A stretch of 5,806 nt of DNA from Haloferacaceae archaeon PL-Br10_E2g29 (lineage in GTDB: Archaea > Halobacteriota > Halobacteria > Halobacteriales > Haloferacaceae). Under the pieces are notes generated by a model. The model saw only the letters and a list, made by a program, of their open reading frames with translations. It was not told where the DNA came from and searched no databases. The position numbers were made by a program, and so were the translations under genes. The stretch lies in NCBI GenBank assembly GCA_001563965.1, contig LKMS01000103.1, positions 1 through 5,806 of the forward strand. Direction: 5' to 3'. This document shows positions 1 through 5,618 of the stretch, in pieces (position 1 is the first letter of the stretch; each line of letters opens with the position of its first letter).

Positions 1-641
1 CGTACCATCACGGGGAACGGGTGCGGGCCGACGACGCTCCCGATGACGTAGTGGGTGTTCTCGACGGTTGCCGCCCAGTCGCGCATCGTCTCCGAGATGG
101 CCTCTTTGAGCGTTCCACGACCCGCCGTGACCGGTTTGACGTCCGAGCCGTTGAGTTTCATGCGGAACACGTTGGGTCGCTGGCGGTTGATGTCACGTTC
201 GCCCATGTAGATCGTACAGGGCATGTCGAGATGCGCCGCGGCCATCGCGGTTGCGGTGCCGTGTTGGCCCGCGCCGGTTTCGGCGATGATTCGTTCTTTG
301 CCCATGTACTTCGCGAGCAGCACCTGTCCAAGCGCATTGTTTAGTTTGTGCGCGCCGCCGTGCAGGAGATCCTCACGCTTGAGATACACCTCCAGATCGT
401 AGCGCTCGGAGAGTCGGTCCGCGCGTTGCAGGGGCGTTGGCCGCCCACCGAAATCTGCCAGTCGCTGGCGGAACTCGTCCATGAAGCCGTCTTCATTGTT
501 GCGGACGTAGCGCTCGTAGGCATCGGTGAGCTCCTCGATGGCGGGCATCAGCGCTTCGGGAACGTACTGGCCGCCGTAGGCGCCAAAACTGCCGTCGGTT
601 TCGTACTCGGTCGGATCGGTTGTCGGGTTTTCAGTGCTCAT
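1..641 (-). CDS. trpB: Tryptophan synthase beta subunit, 3' end cut by the window edge
   Basis: This is the PLP-dependent beta subunit, which condenses indole with L-serine to give L-tryptophan in the cytoplasm, normally as an alpha2-beta2 complex with TrpA. About 213 residues are visible from the ATG at 641; the C-terminal half is outside the window. The N-terminus shows the family landmarks GAYGGQYVPE (20-29), PTPLQRADRLSE (68-79), and KREDLLHGGAHKLNN (88-102) with the PLP Schiff-base lysine at K99. ETGAGQHG (121-128) follows, in which E121 matches the catalytic glutamate, then RQRPNVFRMKLNG and GPHPFP. This is the TrpB1 (TrpA-partnered) type by its short N-terminus and motifs. It lies 22 nt downstream of trpC with no Shine-Dalgarno sequence, so it is probably co-transcribed. 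trpA is expected just beyond the left edge (inference from haloarchaeal trpCBA operons). Confidence 0.97.
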   Translation of the reverse strand, partial: MSTENPTTDPTEYETDGSFGAYGGQYVPEALMPAIEELTDAYERYVRNNEDGFMDEFRQRLADFGGRPTPLQRADRLSERYDLEVYLKREDLLHGGAHKLNNALGQVLLAKYMGKERIIAETGAGQHGTATAMAAAHLDMPCTIYMGERDINRQRPNVFRMKLNGSDVKPVTAGRGTLKEAISETMRDWAATVENTHYVIGSVVGPHPFPVMV

Positions 642-663
642 AGCTGGATCGTAGTCTGGTGTG

Positions 664-1431
664 TCATTGGTGTGCGGTTCGTGTAAAGCGTCGTGTGTTC
701 GTTTCGGGGTCGCCATCCATAATCGCCGTGCCGATGAGGAGCCCGTCGGCACCCGCCTCGCACATGCGACGAACGTCGTCGACGGTTGAGACGCCGCTTT
801 CAGCGATCAGGGTGACGTCGTCTGGCACGTCGGGCGCGAGTCGCTCGAACGTCGAGAGGTCGACGTCGAGCCGTCCGAGGTCGCGGTTGTTGATCCCAAT
901 AAGCGATGCCCCCGCCCGAATCGCCGCCGCCAGTTCGTCGCTCGTGTGGACCTCGACGAGCACCTGAAAGCCGCGGGCTTCGGACGCCGCCAGCAACGGT
1001 TCGAGATCGTCGCCGACGAATCGCGCAATCAACAAAATCACGTCGCTCTCGACGGAGTCGAGTTGCGGCTCGCGGAGAATGAAGTCCTTGCGCAAGATGG
1101 GCACGTCGACCGCGCGACGGATTCGCTCGAGGTTGTCGATGCTTCCGCCGAAATGGTCGGGTTCGGTCAGCACCGACAGCGCGGCGGCCCCGCCGGCGAC
1201 CATCGCGCGGGCCAACTCGACCGGATCCTCGGTGTTCGTGCCACGGGTTGTCGGACTCGTCGGTTTGACCTCCGCAATAACCGGGAGGCGACCATCCCGT
1301 TCAGCCTGCCCAAACGCTTCCGACAACGACCGCGCCTCGACGGCAACACGGCTGTCGCCACCCGGGCGCTCGGCCGCCGACTCGAGAATCGCGCGGACTT
1401 GCGGAGCCAGCTCGCACTCAGTTTCGGTCAT
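664..1431 (-). CDS. trpC: Indole-3-glycerol-phosphate synthase
   Basis: This enzyme converts CdRP (1-(o-carboxyphenylamino)-1-deoxyribulose-5-phosphate) to indole-3-glycerol phosphate, the step before tryptophan synthase. It is a complete 255-aa single-domain TIM barrel, the usual length, with no fused TrpF domain. Motifs in order are IAEVKPTSP (52-60; E54 and catalytic K56), SVLTEPDHFGGS (86-97), PILRKDFI (111-118; catalytic K115), SDVILLIARF (129-138), LVEVH (158-162; E160), IGINNRDL (178-185; N181), IAESGV (209-214; E211, S212) and DGLLIGTAIM (229-238, phosphate binding). All residues known to matter in the Sulfolobus enzyme have counterparts. The ATG at 1431 is the first in-frame start. 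It sits about 30 nt after a TATA-like element, which predicts a leaderless or nearly leaderless mRNA. It is the first visible gene of the leftward trp operon. Confidence 0.97.
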   Translation of the reverse strand: MTETECELAPQVRAILESAAERPGGDSRVAVEARSLSEAFGQAERDGRLPVIAEVKPTSPTTRGTNTEDPVELARAMVAGGAAALSVLTEPDHFGGSIDNLERIRRAVDVPILRKDFILREPQLDSVESDVILLIARFVGDDLEPLLAASEARGFQVLVEVHTSDELAAAIRAGASLIGINNRDLGRLDVDLSTFERLAPDVPDDVTLIAESGVSTVDDVRRMCEAGADGLLIGTAIMDGDPETNTRRFTRTAHQ

Positions 1432-1434
1432 CTA

Positions 1435-1460
1435 TGTACATCAATGTACGTATCTGTTCA
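1435..1460. promoter_or_regulatory. Three TGTACA-type hexamers at 10-bp spacing before trpC
   Basis: TGTACA (1435-1440), TGTACG (1445-1450) and TGTTCA (1455-1460) are spaced exactly one helical turn apart, so they lie on one face of the DNA. The first two also form an inverted repeat, GTACAT-CA-ATGTAC (1436-1449). The array covers the predicted trpC start site and reaches the TATA-like element, where a bound protein would block initiation. From memory, the Methanothermobacter repressor TrpY recognises TRP boxes with consensus TGTACA. A related tryptophan-sensing regulator acting here is an inference. Confidence 0.55.
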
Positions 1461-1464
1461 TAAG
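1456..1464 (-). promoter_or_regulatory. TATA-like promoter element for trpC
   Basis: On the minus strand CTTATGAAC lies with its centre about 30 nt upstream of the trpC ATG. Archaeal initiation about 26 nt downstream of the TATA centre would start the transcript within a few bases of the ATG, the leaderless arrangement common in haloarchaea. It is a weak match to the TATA consensus and rests mainly on position. Confidence 0.45.
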
Positions 1465-1516
1465 ACTTGCGCCACAAGACACACAGTTGAAGGGTGTTGG
1501 GGTGTGGGTTTCGAGC

Positions 1517-1978
1517 ATGACTCCTGCAGGAATTTTTGCTCGCCGATTTGCGTCGCTTGGCGGTGTCATCGAAGTCGGGCTTGCCGGCGGGTCGGTCGTC
1601 AGCGTCTCCTTTCCCGACGAGCTGCCCGGCGATGCCGACACCGACCACGAAATCCTCGATCGGTTTGAGGCGTACTTCGACGGCAACCCAACCGAACTCG
1701 CCGGTGTCGAGTACGCGTTGACCGTGCCAACCGATCAGCGGTCGGTGCTCGAATCACTGGGGACGGTGCCCGCCGGCGACACCGTCACCGTTTCGCGACT
1801 CGCCCGTCTTGCGGGACTCGATGCTGACTCGCAGGCGGCCACCGGAACGGTTCGCGACGCACTTCGGGCCAATCCGATTCCGATTATTCTCCCTGATCAT
1901 CGCGTGCGTGACGGACAGGGTGCAACACCGCCGAATGTTGCGGCCGCGCTCCGTCGACTCGAACAGGAAGACCGCTAG
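1517..1978 (+). CDS. MGMT/Ogt-family protein lacking the catalytic cysteine (alkyltransferase-like)
   Basis: This 153-aa protein has the layout of O6-alkylguanine-DNA alkyltransferases. A divergent N-terminal half (1-75) is followed by the helix-turn-helix DNA-binding/active-site domain (about 76-150). The hallmark region is clear: ALRANPIPIILPDHRV (115-130) aligns with the family's NPIPIIIPCHRV. However, the methyl-accepting Cys is Asp127. The DNA-contact Tyr of the VSY motif is Arg (VSR, 92-94), and the 'arginine finger' position appears to be Gly110. It therefore cannot repair by the classical suicide transfer. It could be an ATL-like lesion sensor (E. coli ATL has Trp at this site), a DNA-binding regulator or a decayed enzyme. 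The ATG at 1517 is the first in-frame ATG outside trpC, and the domain begins directly after it. It is divergent from trpC across 85 bp and convergent with the ABC permease gene. No convincing promoter or Shine-Dalgarno sequence was seen. Confidence 0.85.
   Translation: MTPAGIFARRFASLGGVIEVGLAGGSVVSVSFPDELPGDADTDHEILDRFEAYFDGNPTELAGVEYALTVPTDQRSVLESLGTVPAGDTVTVSRLARLAGLDADSQAATGTVRDALRANPIPIILPDHRVRDGQGATPPNVAAALRRLEQEDR
1975..1978. other. Shared CTAG: overlapping stop codons of two convergent genes
   Basis: The four bases CTAG contain the TAG stop of the rightward MGMT-like gene (1976-1978) and, on the other strand, the TAG stop of the leftward permease gene (1977-1975). There is no intergenic space and therefore no room for a separate terminator for either transcript, so their 3' ends probably overlap as antisense RNA. 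Confidence 0.95.
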
Positions 1979-2991
1979 TCGCGACCGGCTGGCATGCCGA
2001 CACCGGGAATCGTCACCCGCCGTTCGAGCCGGTTCATCAACATTGCCGTCGTGATCACTAACGCGAGGTACAGAAGGCCGACGATCAGGTAGATGTCCGT
2101 GAACTGGAACGTATCCGAGCCGATGTTTCGCGCGCGACGAAACAGTTCGGGCACGGTGATGAACGCCGCCAGCGAGGAGTATTTGAGCAAATAGACGAAC
2201 TCGTTGGTCCAGCCCGGAATCGCATACCGCAATCCCTGTGGAAGGACGACGTGGCGAATGCCTTGGAGCCGCGAGAGCCCAACCGACCGCGCAGCGGTGA
2301 GTTGGCCCGGATCGACCGACTGCAACGCCGCGCGAATGTACTCGGCTTGGTACGCCGAGGAGTTGATTGTGAAGGCAACGATGGCGACGACGGCGGCCGC
2401 CCGCGGCATGCCGCTGACCTCCATCACGCGAAAACCGCTGATGAAGCCCGCAAGCGGGAGCCCGAAATAAAAGAAAAACAGCTGGGCGAGCAGCGGTGTG
2501 CCGCGAATGAGTTCGGTGTACGCGAGCGAGATTCGACTGCTGATCGGGCCGCCGTAGATGCGCGTGACGGCCGCTGGAACGGCGATGAACAGCCCAAAAA
2601 ACATCGACAGTACGGTCAGATACACCGTCAGAAACGCGCCCGCAGCCAACGCGGGTTCGCTTTCGGCCGCGAGCGCCGCGAGTTCGAACAACCACACGAG
2701 CGGGTCGACAACGAGTACCGAAACCCCGCCAGCATCGGTCGCGAGATTTGCTGCGACGCCCGCAAACCAGTCGGCTGGTAGCCACGGCTCACGCTGACTG
2801 ACACCGAGATCTGATCGAAGCACGTCAGGGAGCCCGACTGCGGTCAACAGGCCGTCGAGCAGCGTGTTGTGATAGGCCCACCGGGCCAACAGCCACGTCC
2901 AAAACAGCCCCCCGACAGCGAGAAACACCTGCCGCTTGCGGCCACCGACTCGGCCGACCGCCGAGCCACGGGTTTCGGCCGCCTCGGTCAT
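1975..2991 (-). CDS. Polar amino acid ABC transporter permease with long N-terminal extension
   Basis: This is the second membrane subunit of the importer, of the HisM/GlnP (BPD_transp_1) family, 338 aa. The core begins near residue 118 with a hydrophobic helix (118-142). It is followed by the family signature TELIRGTPLLAQLFFFYFGLP, split here as TELIRGTPL (159-167) and AQLFFFYFGLP (169-179). Further helices lie near 198-214, 266-281 and 299-317. The EAA coupling loop is at 217-255 (TAARSVGLSRLQ, 232-243), which docks on the ATPase. Residues 1-117 are extra compared with the 220-240 aa usual for the family. They include a probable membrane helix (22-40) and another hydrophobic stretch (90-108), recalling the longer AapQ/AapM-type permeases. 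The ATG at 2991 is chosen because it follows the ATPase stop by 13 nt with a GAGG Shine-Dalgarno sequence; an upstream in-frame ATG at 3066 would lie inside the ATPase gene. It is last in the operon. Confidence 0.92.
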   Translation of the reverse strand: MTEAAETRGSAVGRVGGRKRQVFLAVGGLFWTWLLARWAYHNTLLDGLLTAVGLPDVLRSDLGVSQREPWLPADWFAGVAANLATDAGGVSVLVVDPLVWLFELAALAAESEPALAAGAFLTVYLTVLSMFFGLFIAVPAAVTRIYGGPISSRISLAYTELIRGTPLLAQLFFFYFGLPLAGFISGFRVMEVSGMPRAAAVVAIVAFTINSSAYQAEYIRAALQSVDPGQLTAARSVGLSRLQGIRHVVLPQGLRYAIPGWTNEFVYLLKYSSLAAFITVPELFRRARNIGSDTFQFTDIYLIVGLLYLALVITTAMLMNRLERRVTIPGVGMPAGRD

Positions 2992-2999
2992 GGTGTGTG

Positions 3000-3004
3000 C
3001 CTCA
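3000..3004 (-). promoter_or_regulatory. Shine-Dalgarno sequence for the distal permease
   Basis: TGAGG on the minus strand directly follows the ATPase stop codon and sits 8 nt before the ATG at 2991. It supports this start over the longer reading that would overlap the ATPase gene. Confidence 0.6.
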
Positions 3005-3736
3005 TTAGTGGAGTCCGGACAGTTCGCCGAGGAAGGCGTTGGTCCGGTCGTGTTCGGGATTCTCAAAGAGCTGTTCGGGTGGGCCGCGTTCGACGATCCG
3101 GCCCTCGTCGAGGAACGTCACCGTCGAGGCGGCCGATCGCGCAAAGCCCATCTCGTGGGTGACACAGAGCATCGTCATGCCCTCTTCAGCGAGGTCGTTC
3201 ATCACTCGCAGGACGTCACCGATGAGTTCGGGGTCAAGTGCGCTGGTCGGCTCATCGAACAACAGCAGATCGGGATCCATCGCGAGCGCACGCGCAATGC
3301 CGACGCGCTGTTGTTGGCCACCGGAGAGTTCGGCGGGGTACGAATCGCCTTGGTCGGCGAGGCCAACGCGGTCGAGATAATCGTCGGCTTTGGCAACCGC
3401 CTCCTCCTTCGGAAGCTCCAACACTTCGCGAAGCCCAAGGGTGATGTTGCCCCGGGCGGTCAGATGGGCGAACAAACTGAAATCCTGAAACACCATGCCA
3501 ACCCGCCGGCGAAGTTCGTTCTCGTCGAGCGAGTGAATCTCTTCGTCATTGAGGTAGATGGCACCCGAGTCGATCTCGGTTAGTCGGTTGACACAGCGCA
3601 GGAGCGTCGATTTGCCCGACCCGCTCGGGCCGACGATGACCTCGACGTCCTGTGTCTCCATCGCGAAGCTCACATCGTGCAACACATCTTCGTCACCGTA
3701 CGATTTGTCGACGTTTTCGATTCGTAGTAAACTCAT
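3005..3736 (-). CDS. Polar amino acid ABC transporter ATP-binding protein (GlnQ/HisP type)
   Basis: This is the cytoplasmic ATPase that powers amino acid import, 243 aa, the normal length for the GlnQ/HisP/ArtP group. All ABC motifs are intact: Walker A GPSGSGKST (36-44), Q-loop glutamine at Q84 (MVFQDFSLF), signature LSGGQQQR (137-144), Walker B LLLFDEP (157-163, catalytic E162), D-loop SALD (165-168) and H-loop H194 (CVTHEMGFAR). The THEMGFAR stretch and the FENPEHDRTNAFL tail (224-236) are typical of polar amino acid importers. Its ATG overlaps the TGA of the preceding permease gene by four bases (ATGA). A perfect GGAGG lies 6 nt upstream inside that gene, so translation is probably coupled. 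An ATPase placed between two different permease genes is a less common order than permease-permease-ATPase. Confidence 0.97.
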   Translation of the reverse strand: MSLLRIENVDKSYGDEDVLHDVSFAMETQDVEVIVGPSGSGKSTLLRCVNRLTEIDSGAIYLNDEEIHSLDENELRRRVGMVFQDFSLFAHLTARGNITLGLREVLELPKEEAVAKADDYLDRVGLADQGDSYPAELSGGQQQRVGIARALAMDPDLLLFDEPTSALDPELIGDVLRVMNDLAEEGMTMLCVTHEMGFARSAASTVTFLDEGRIVERGPPEQLFENPEHDRTNAFLGELSGLH

Positions 3737-4446
3737 TCGTTCCCTCCGGGAATCGCATACCGCTGTTGGAGTCGGTCGAGCGCGCGGTTCGTCGTGAACG
3801 TGAGAATGAAGTAGATCGCACTAATCACAATGATGACCTCGATAACCGCCGTGTCGCGGCCGGGTTGGAGATACAGGCGCTCAGCACGCGTCAGCAACTC
3901 GGCCAATCCGATGGCGAACGCGACGCTCGTGTCCTTCAGAACGATCGTAAACTCGTTTTGAAATCCCGGAAGCGACCGCCGGACGGCTTGCGGAAAAATA
4001 ACGTGGCGAACCGCCTGTAGTTTGGTCATTCCGATCGATCGAGCAGCCTCCATCTGGCCGCTTGCGATCGACTGAATTGAGCCACGGAATACCTGTCCTT
4101 GGTAGGCCGCGCTTCGTAACCCGAGTGCGAGCGTCGCCGCAATGAACGCGTTCATCTGCATATCGATCACCGGAACCGTCCCGAGTCGCGGGATCGGAAG
4201 CGCAAAAAAGAACAACACGATCAACACGACGATTGGCGTGCCACGCAGAATGACACCCACGGTGTTGACGGCGCTCTTGAGCCAGCCGTCGCCGTACACC
4301 TCGATTGCTCCGGCCGGAAACCCGAGCAAAAATCCAAGCGACAAACTCGACAGCGTCAACAGAATCGTGACGACCGTGCCCAACAGGAGAAACCGCCAGT
4401 TGCTAACGACAAACTGCCAGTCGCTCAGCAGGGCTACGGGCTCCAT
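3733..4446 (-). CDS. Polar amino acid ABC transporter permease (HisQ/HisM type)
   Basis: This is the first membrane subunit of the importer, 237 aa, normal for the family. Hydrophobic helices are visible near 18-46 (LLLGTVVTILLTLSSLSLGF), 68-84, 98-113, 168-184 and 200-218. The family signature ILRGTPIVVLIVLFFFALP (66-84) and the EAA coupling loop, with the core MEAARSIGMTKLQAVRHVIF (132-151), are both present. It shares the fold with the 338-aa permease encoded downstream but is clearly a different protein, so the channel is probably a heterodimer like HisQM. The ATG at 4446 lies 5 nt after the stop of the binding-protein gene with no Shine-Dalgarno sequence, so translation is likely coupled. 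The 3' end overlaps the ATPase start by four bases. Confidence 0.96.
   Translation of the reverse strand: MEPVALLSDWQFVVSNWRFLLLGTVVTILLTLSSLSLGFLLGFPAGAIEVYGDGWLKSAVNTVGVILRGTPIVVLIVLFFFALPIPRLGTVPVIDMQMNAFIAATLALGLRSAAYQGQVFRGSIQSIASGQMEAARSIGMTKLQAVRHVIFPQAVRRSLPGFQNEFTIVLKDTSVAFAIGLAELLTRAERLYLQPGRDTAVIEVIIVISAIYFILTFTTNRALDRLQQRYAIPGGNE
3743..3747 (-). promoter_or_regulatory. Shine-Dalgarno sequence for the ATPase gene, inside the upstream permease gene
   Basis: GGAGG on the minus strand is 6 nt before the ATPase ATG and lies within the last codons of the permease gene (the Pro-Gly-Gly-Asn-Glu end). With the ATGA overlap this points to translational coupling or reinitiation. Confidence 0.7.
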
Positions 4447-4451
4447 CTATA

Positions 4452-5225
4452 CTATTCGAACCACTCGTCGACGAGGTCGTCGTAGGTTCCGTCCTCTTGA
4501 ATCTCGTCGAGGGCGGCGTTGAGATCGTCAATTCGTTCGTCCTCCTGTCGGAGGCCGAACCCGTACTCCTCGCCAGTTTCGATAATGAACGCAACCTGCA
4601 CCTCACGGCTGTCGGCGAAGTTCTGCGCAACCGGAACATCGAGGATCAGCGCGTCGACGTTGCCGGCTTCGAGATCCTGCACGCCAAGGGTGTAGTTCTC
4701 ATACTGACGGGCGTCGTCCTCATCAACGATGCCATCTTCGATGAGCTCGTCGAGTTGGCCCTCTCCGGTCGTGCCCGACTGTGCACCGACGATTAGCCCC
4801 TCGAGATCCTCGACCGTTTCTGGAGAGAAGTCGGCGTCATCGCTGATGAGAACGGCCTGGTCGGCCTCGTAGTACGGATTCGAAAACGCGATCGTTTCGG
4901 CGCGGTCGTCGGTGATCGTCATCGCGGCGGCAATCATGTCAATGTTGCCCTCGGTCAGCGAGGGAATCAGCGAGTCGAACTCGATGTCGGTCCACTCGCC
5001 GACCTCGTAGCCCGCGCGTTCGATGACTTCCTCTGCGAGGTCGATGTCGAAGCCGACGAGTTCACCATCCTCGGTGAACTCGAACGGTGGAAATCCAGAG
5101 GCAGTACCCGGATTGATGACGTTGTCATCATCGTCGTCGAGACAGCCGGCGACGACAGCCGTTGTGGCTGCTGCGCCAACCGCTTTCAGGTAACTTCGTC
5201 GATCGAAACGCTGTTTTCGTGTCAT
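4452..5225 (-). CDS. Polar amino acid ABC transporter substrate-binding lipoprotein (SBP_bac_3)
   Basis: This extracellular receptor of the importer is 257 aa. The N-terminus carries a Tat signal (twin Arg 9-10 in DRRSYLK), a hydrophobic stretch (15-27) and a lipobox VAGC with lipid-anchor Cys28, followed by an Asp-rich linker (30-34). This is the usual haloarchaeal export route for folded lipoproteins. The mature part is a two-lobe family 3 domain: FPPFEFTEDGELVGFDIDLA (45-64, domain start), MTITDDRAETIAFSNPYY (102-119; R108 matches the ligand carboxylate-binding Arg), GAQSGTTGE (147-155) and LDVPVA (195-200; D196 matches the ligand amino-group Asp), ending YDDLVDEWFE. These residues indicate an alpha-amino acid ligand, but which one cannot be read. 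The ATG at 5225 is preferred over one at 5306 because the signal peptide begins there. It is first in the operon. Confidence 0.95.
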   Translation of the reverse strand: MTRKQRFDRRSYLKAVGAAATTAVVAGCLDDDDDNVINPGTASGFPPFEFTEDGELVGFDIDLAEEVIERAGYEVGEWTDIEFDSLIPSLTEGNIDMIAAAMTITDDRAETIAFSNPYYEADQAVLISDDADFSPETVEDLEGLIVGAQSGTTGEGQLDELIEDGIVDEDDARQYENYTLGVQDLEAGNVDALILDVPVAQNFADSREVQVAFIIETGEEYGFGLRQEDERIDDLNAALDEIQEDGTYDDLVDEWFE

Positions 5226-5272
5226 GTACAACCACTTGGGACTCTCATTGTTGAACGTTTCGACATTCCCTA

Positions 5273-5322
5273 TCGCTAGAACACAACGAGAGCGGACTAT
5301 AACCACAAATAATGGCTAGCGA
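5273..5322. repeat. Inverted heptamers flanking the ABC operon TATA box
   Basis: TCGCTAG (5273-5279) and CTAGCGA (5316-5322) are perfect inverted copies 43 bp apart centre to centre, about four helical turns. The axis of symmetry falls at 5297-5298, at the edge of the TATA-like element. One arm covers the predicted start site and the other lies upstream of the BRE position. CTAG is generally under-represented in haloarchaeal genomes, which makes a matched pair less likely by chance. A regulator binding both arms is inference. Confidence 0.4.
5297..5302 (-). promoter_or_regulatory. TATA-like promoter element for the ABC operon
   Basis: TTATAG on the minus strand, in the context GGTTATAGTCC, is the best TATA match upstream of the binding-protein gene. 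Initiation about 26 nt downstream falls near 5273 and gives a 5' leader of roughly 48 nt. No clear Shine-Dalgarno sequence precedes the ATG. Confidence 0.5.
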
Positions 5323-5377
5323 ATCACTGTTTTGGTATCGAATATGGAAAGCCCCATTCTCATTGACAACAGGCAGT

Positions 5378-5392
5378 TCCGATCTGATCGGA
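5378..5392. repeat. 15-bp perfect palindrome
   Basis: TCCGATC-T-GATCGGA is a perfect inverted repeat with 7-bp arms and a one-base centre. It lies about 80 bp upstream of the ABC TATA box and about 110 bp upstream of the tRNA promoter. Its size and symmetry suit a dimeric helix-turn-helix regulator, but no adjacent regulator gene is present. Confidence 0.45.
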
Positions 5393-5503
5393 GATTGACT
5401 GTCGACAACGCACGACCGAACAGGCACCATTTGCAGCGAACGCGACCCCGTGTACTGCGAACGTGTGTGACCCAAAAGTGCCATACTGCGCTTGAATCAT
5501 AAC

Positions 5504-5511
5504 GCTTAACC
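5504..5511 (+). promoter_or_regulatory. Promoter element of the initiator tRNA gene
   Basis: GCTTAACC contains a TATA-like CTTAA centred about 28 nt upstream of the mature tRNA 5' end. This puts the start site at or just before the tRNA. It is the right position for an archaeal TATA box and resembles stable-RNA promoters of haloarchaea. Confidence 0.5.
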
Positions 5512-5534
5512 GTGGTTGTGGCTTTCGCTGTGAT

Positions 5535-5609
5535 AGCGGGATGGGATAGCCAGGAGATTCCGCCGGGCTCATAACCCGGAGATCGGTAGTTCAAATCTAC
5601 TTCCCGCTA
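5535..5609 (+). tRNA. Initiator tRNA-Met (CAU)
   Basis: This is a complete 75-nt cloverleaf. The acceptor stem is AGCGGGA (5535-5541) with TCCCGCT (5602-5608) plus discriminator A5609. The anticodon stem is CCGGG (5563-5567) with CCCGG (5575-5579) around loop CTCATAA, anticodon CAT at 5570-5572. The T arm is GGTAG-TTCAAAT-CTACT (5585-5601), with one G-U pair. The A1-U72 pair and the three G-C pairs at the base of the anticodon loop mark it as the archaeal/eukaryal initiator rather than an elongator. There is no intron, and the CCA tail is not encoded. The last 21 bases and one flanking base recur exactly at 5733-5754, so this gene appears to have served as an integration target while staying intact. 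Confidence 0.97.
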
Positions 5610-5610
5610 T
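5589..5610 (+). repeat. Direct repeat copy 1: tRNA 3' end (candidate att core)
   Basis: These 22 bases run from the last base of the T stem's 5' strand through the tRNA 3' end plus one flanking T. They are identical to 5733-5754. T-loop-to-3'-end segments are a standard crossover target of archaeal tyrosine integrases. Confidence 0.75.
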
Positions 5611-5618
5611 ACTTCTCA

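Larger units (their letters stand above)
5226..5534. other. Non-coding region between the ABC operon and the tRNA gene
   Basis: This 309-bp stretch separates the leftward ABC operon from the rightward tRNA. It is more AT-rich than the surrounding genes and I see no convincing coding region in it. It holds the two outward promoters, a pair of inverted CTAG-containing heptamers around the ABC TATA box, and a 15-bp palindrome. The short reading frames across it have no recognisable domain and no haloarchaeal acidic bias. Confidence 0.7.

Noticed and set aside
1079..1516. N-terminal extension of the MGMT-like protein upstream of 1517
   Set aside because: It would be antisense to the 5' part of trpC and cross its promoter. 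The family domain begins right after the ATG at 1517.
946..1668. Rightward open frame crossing trpC and the start of the MGMT-like gene
   Set aside because: It overlaps trpC antisense and runs in a different frame through the MGMT-like gene; its composition is Arg-rich shadow coding.
2251..2781. Long rightward open frame across the 338-aa permease gene
   Set aside because: It is antisense to a clear permease gene, Arg-rich and basic, with no domain. It reflects GC-rich codon bias on the opposite strand.
2992..3066. Earlier start (3066) for the 338-aa permease
   Set aside because: The extra 25 residues overlap the ATPase C-terminus in another frame and look non-natural. The ATG at 2991 has a GAGG Shine-Dalgarno sequence.
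2936..3583. Rightward 215-aa open frame across the ATPase gene
   Set aside because: It is antisense to an ATPase with every ABC motif intact, and has no recognisable family of its own.
5226..5306. Earlier start (5306) for the substrate-binding protein
   Set aside because: It would put 27 residues before the Tat signal and would begin close to the TATA-like element. The twin-Arg signal fits a start at 5225.
5245..5484. Small leftward open frames in the ABC-tRNA spacer
   Set aside because: They lack acidic bias, start signals and any family resemblance, and they overlap the tRNA promoter approach and the ABC promoter.
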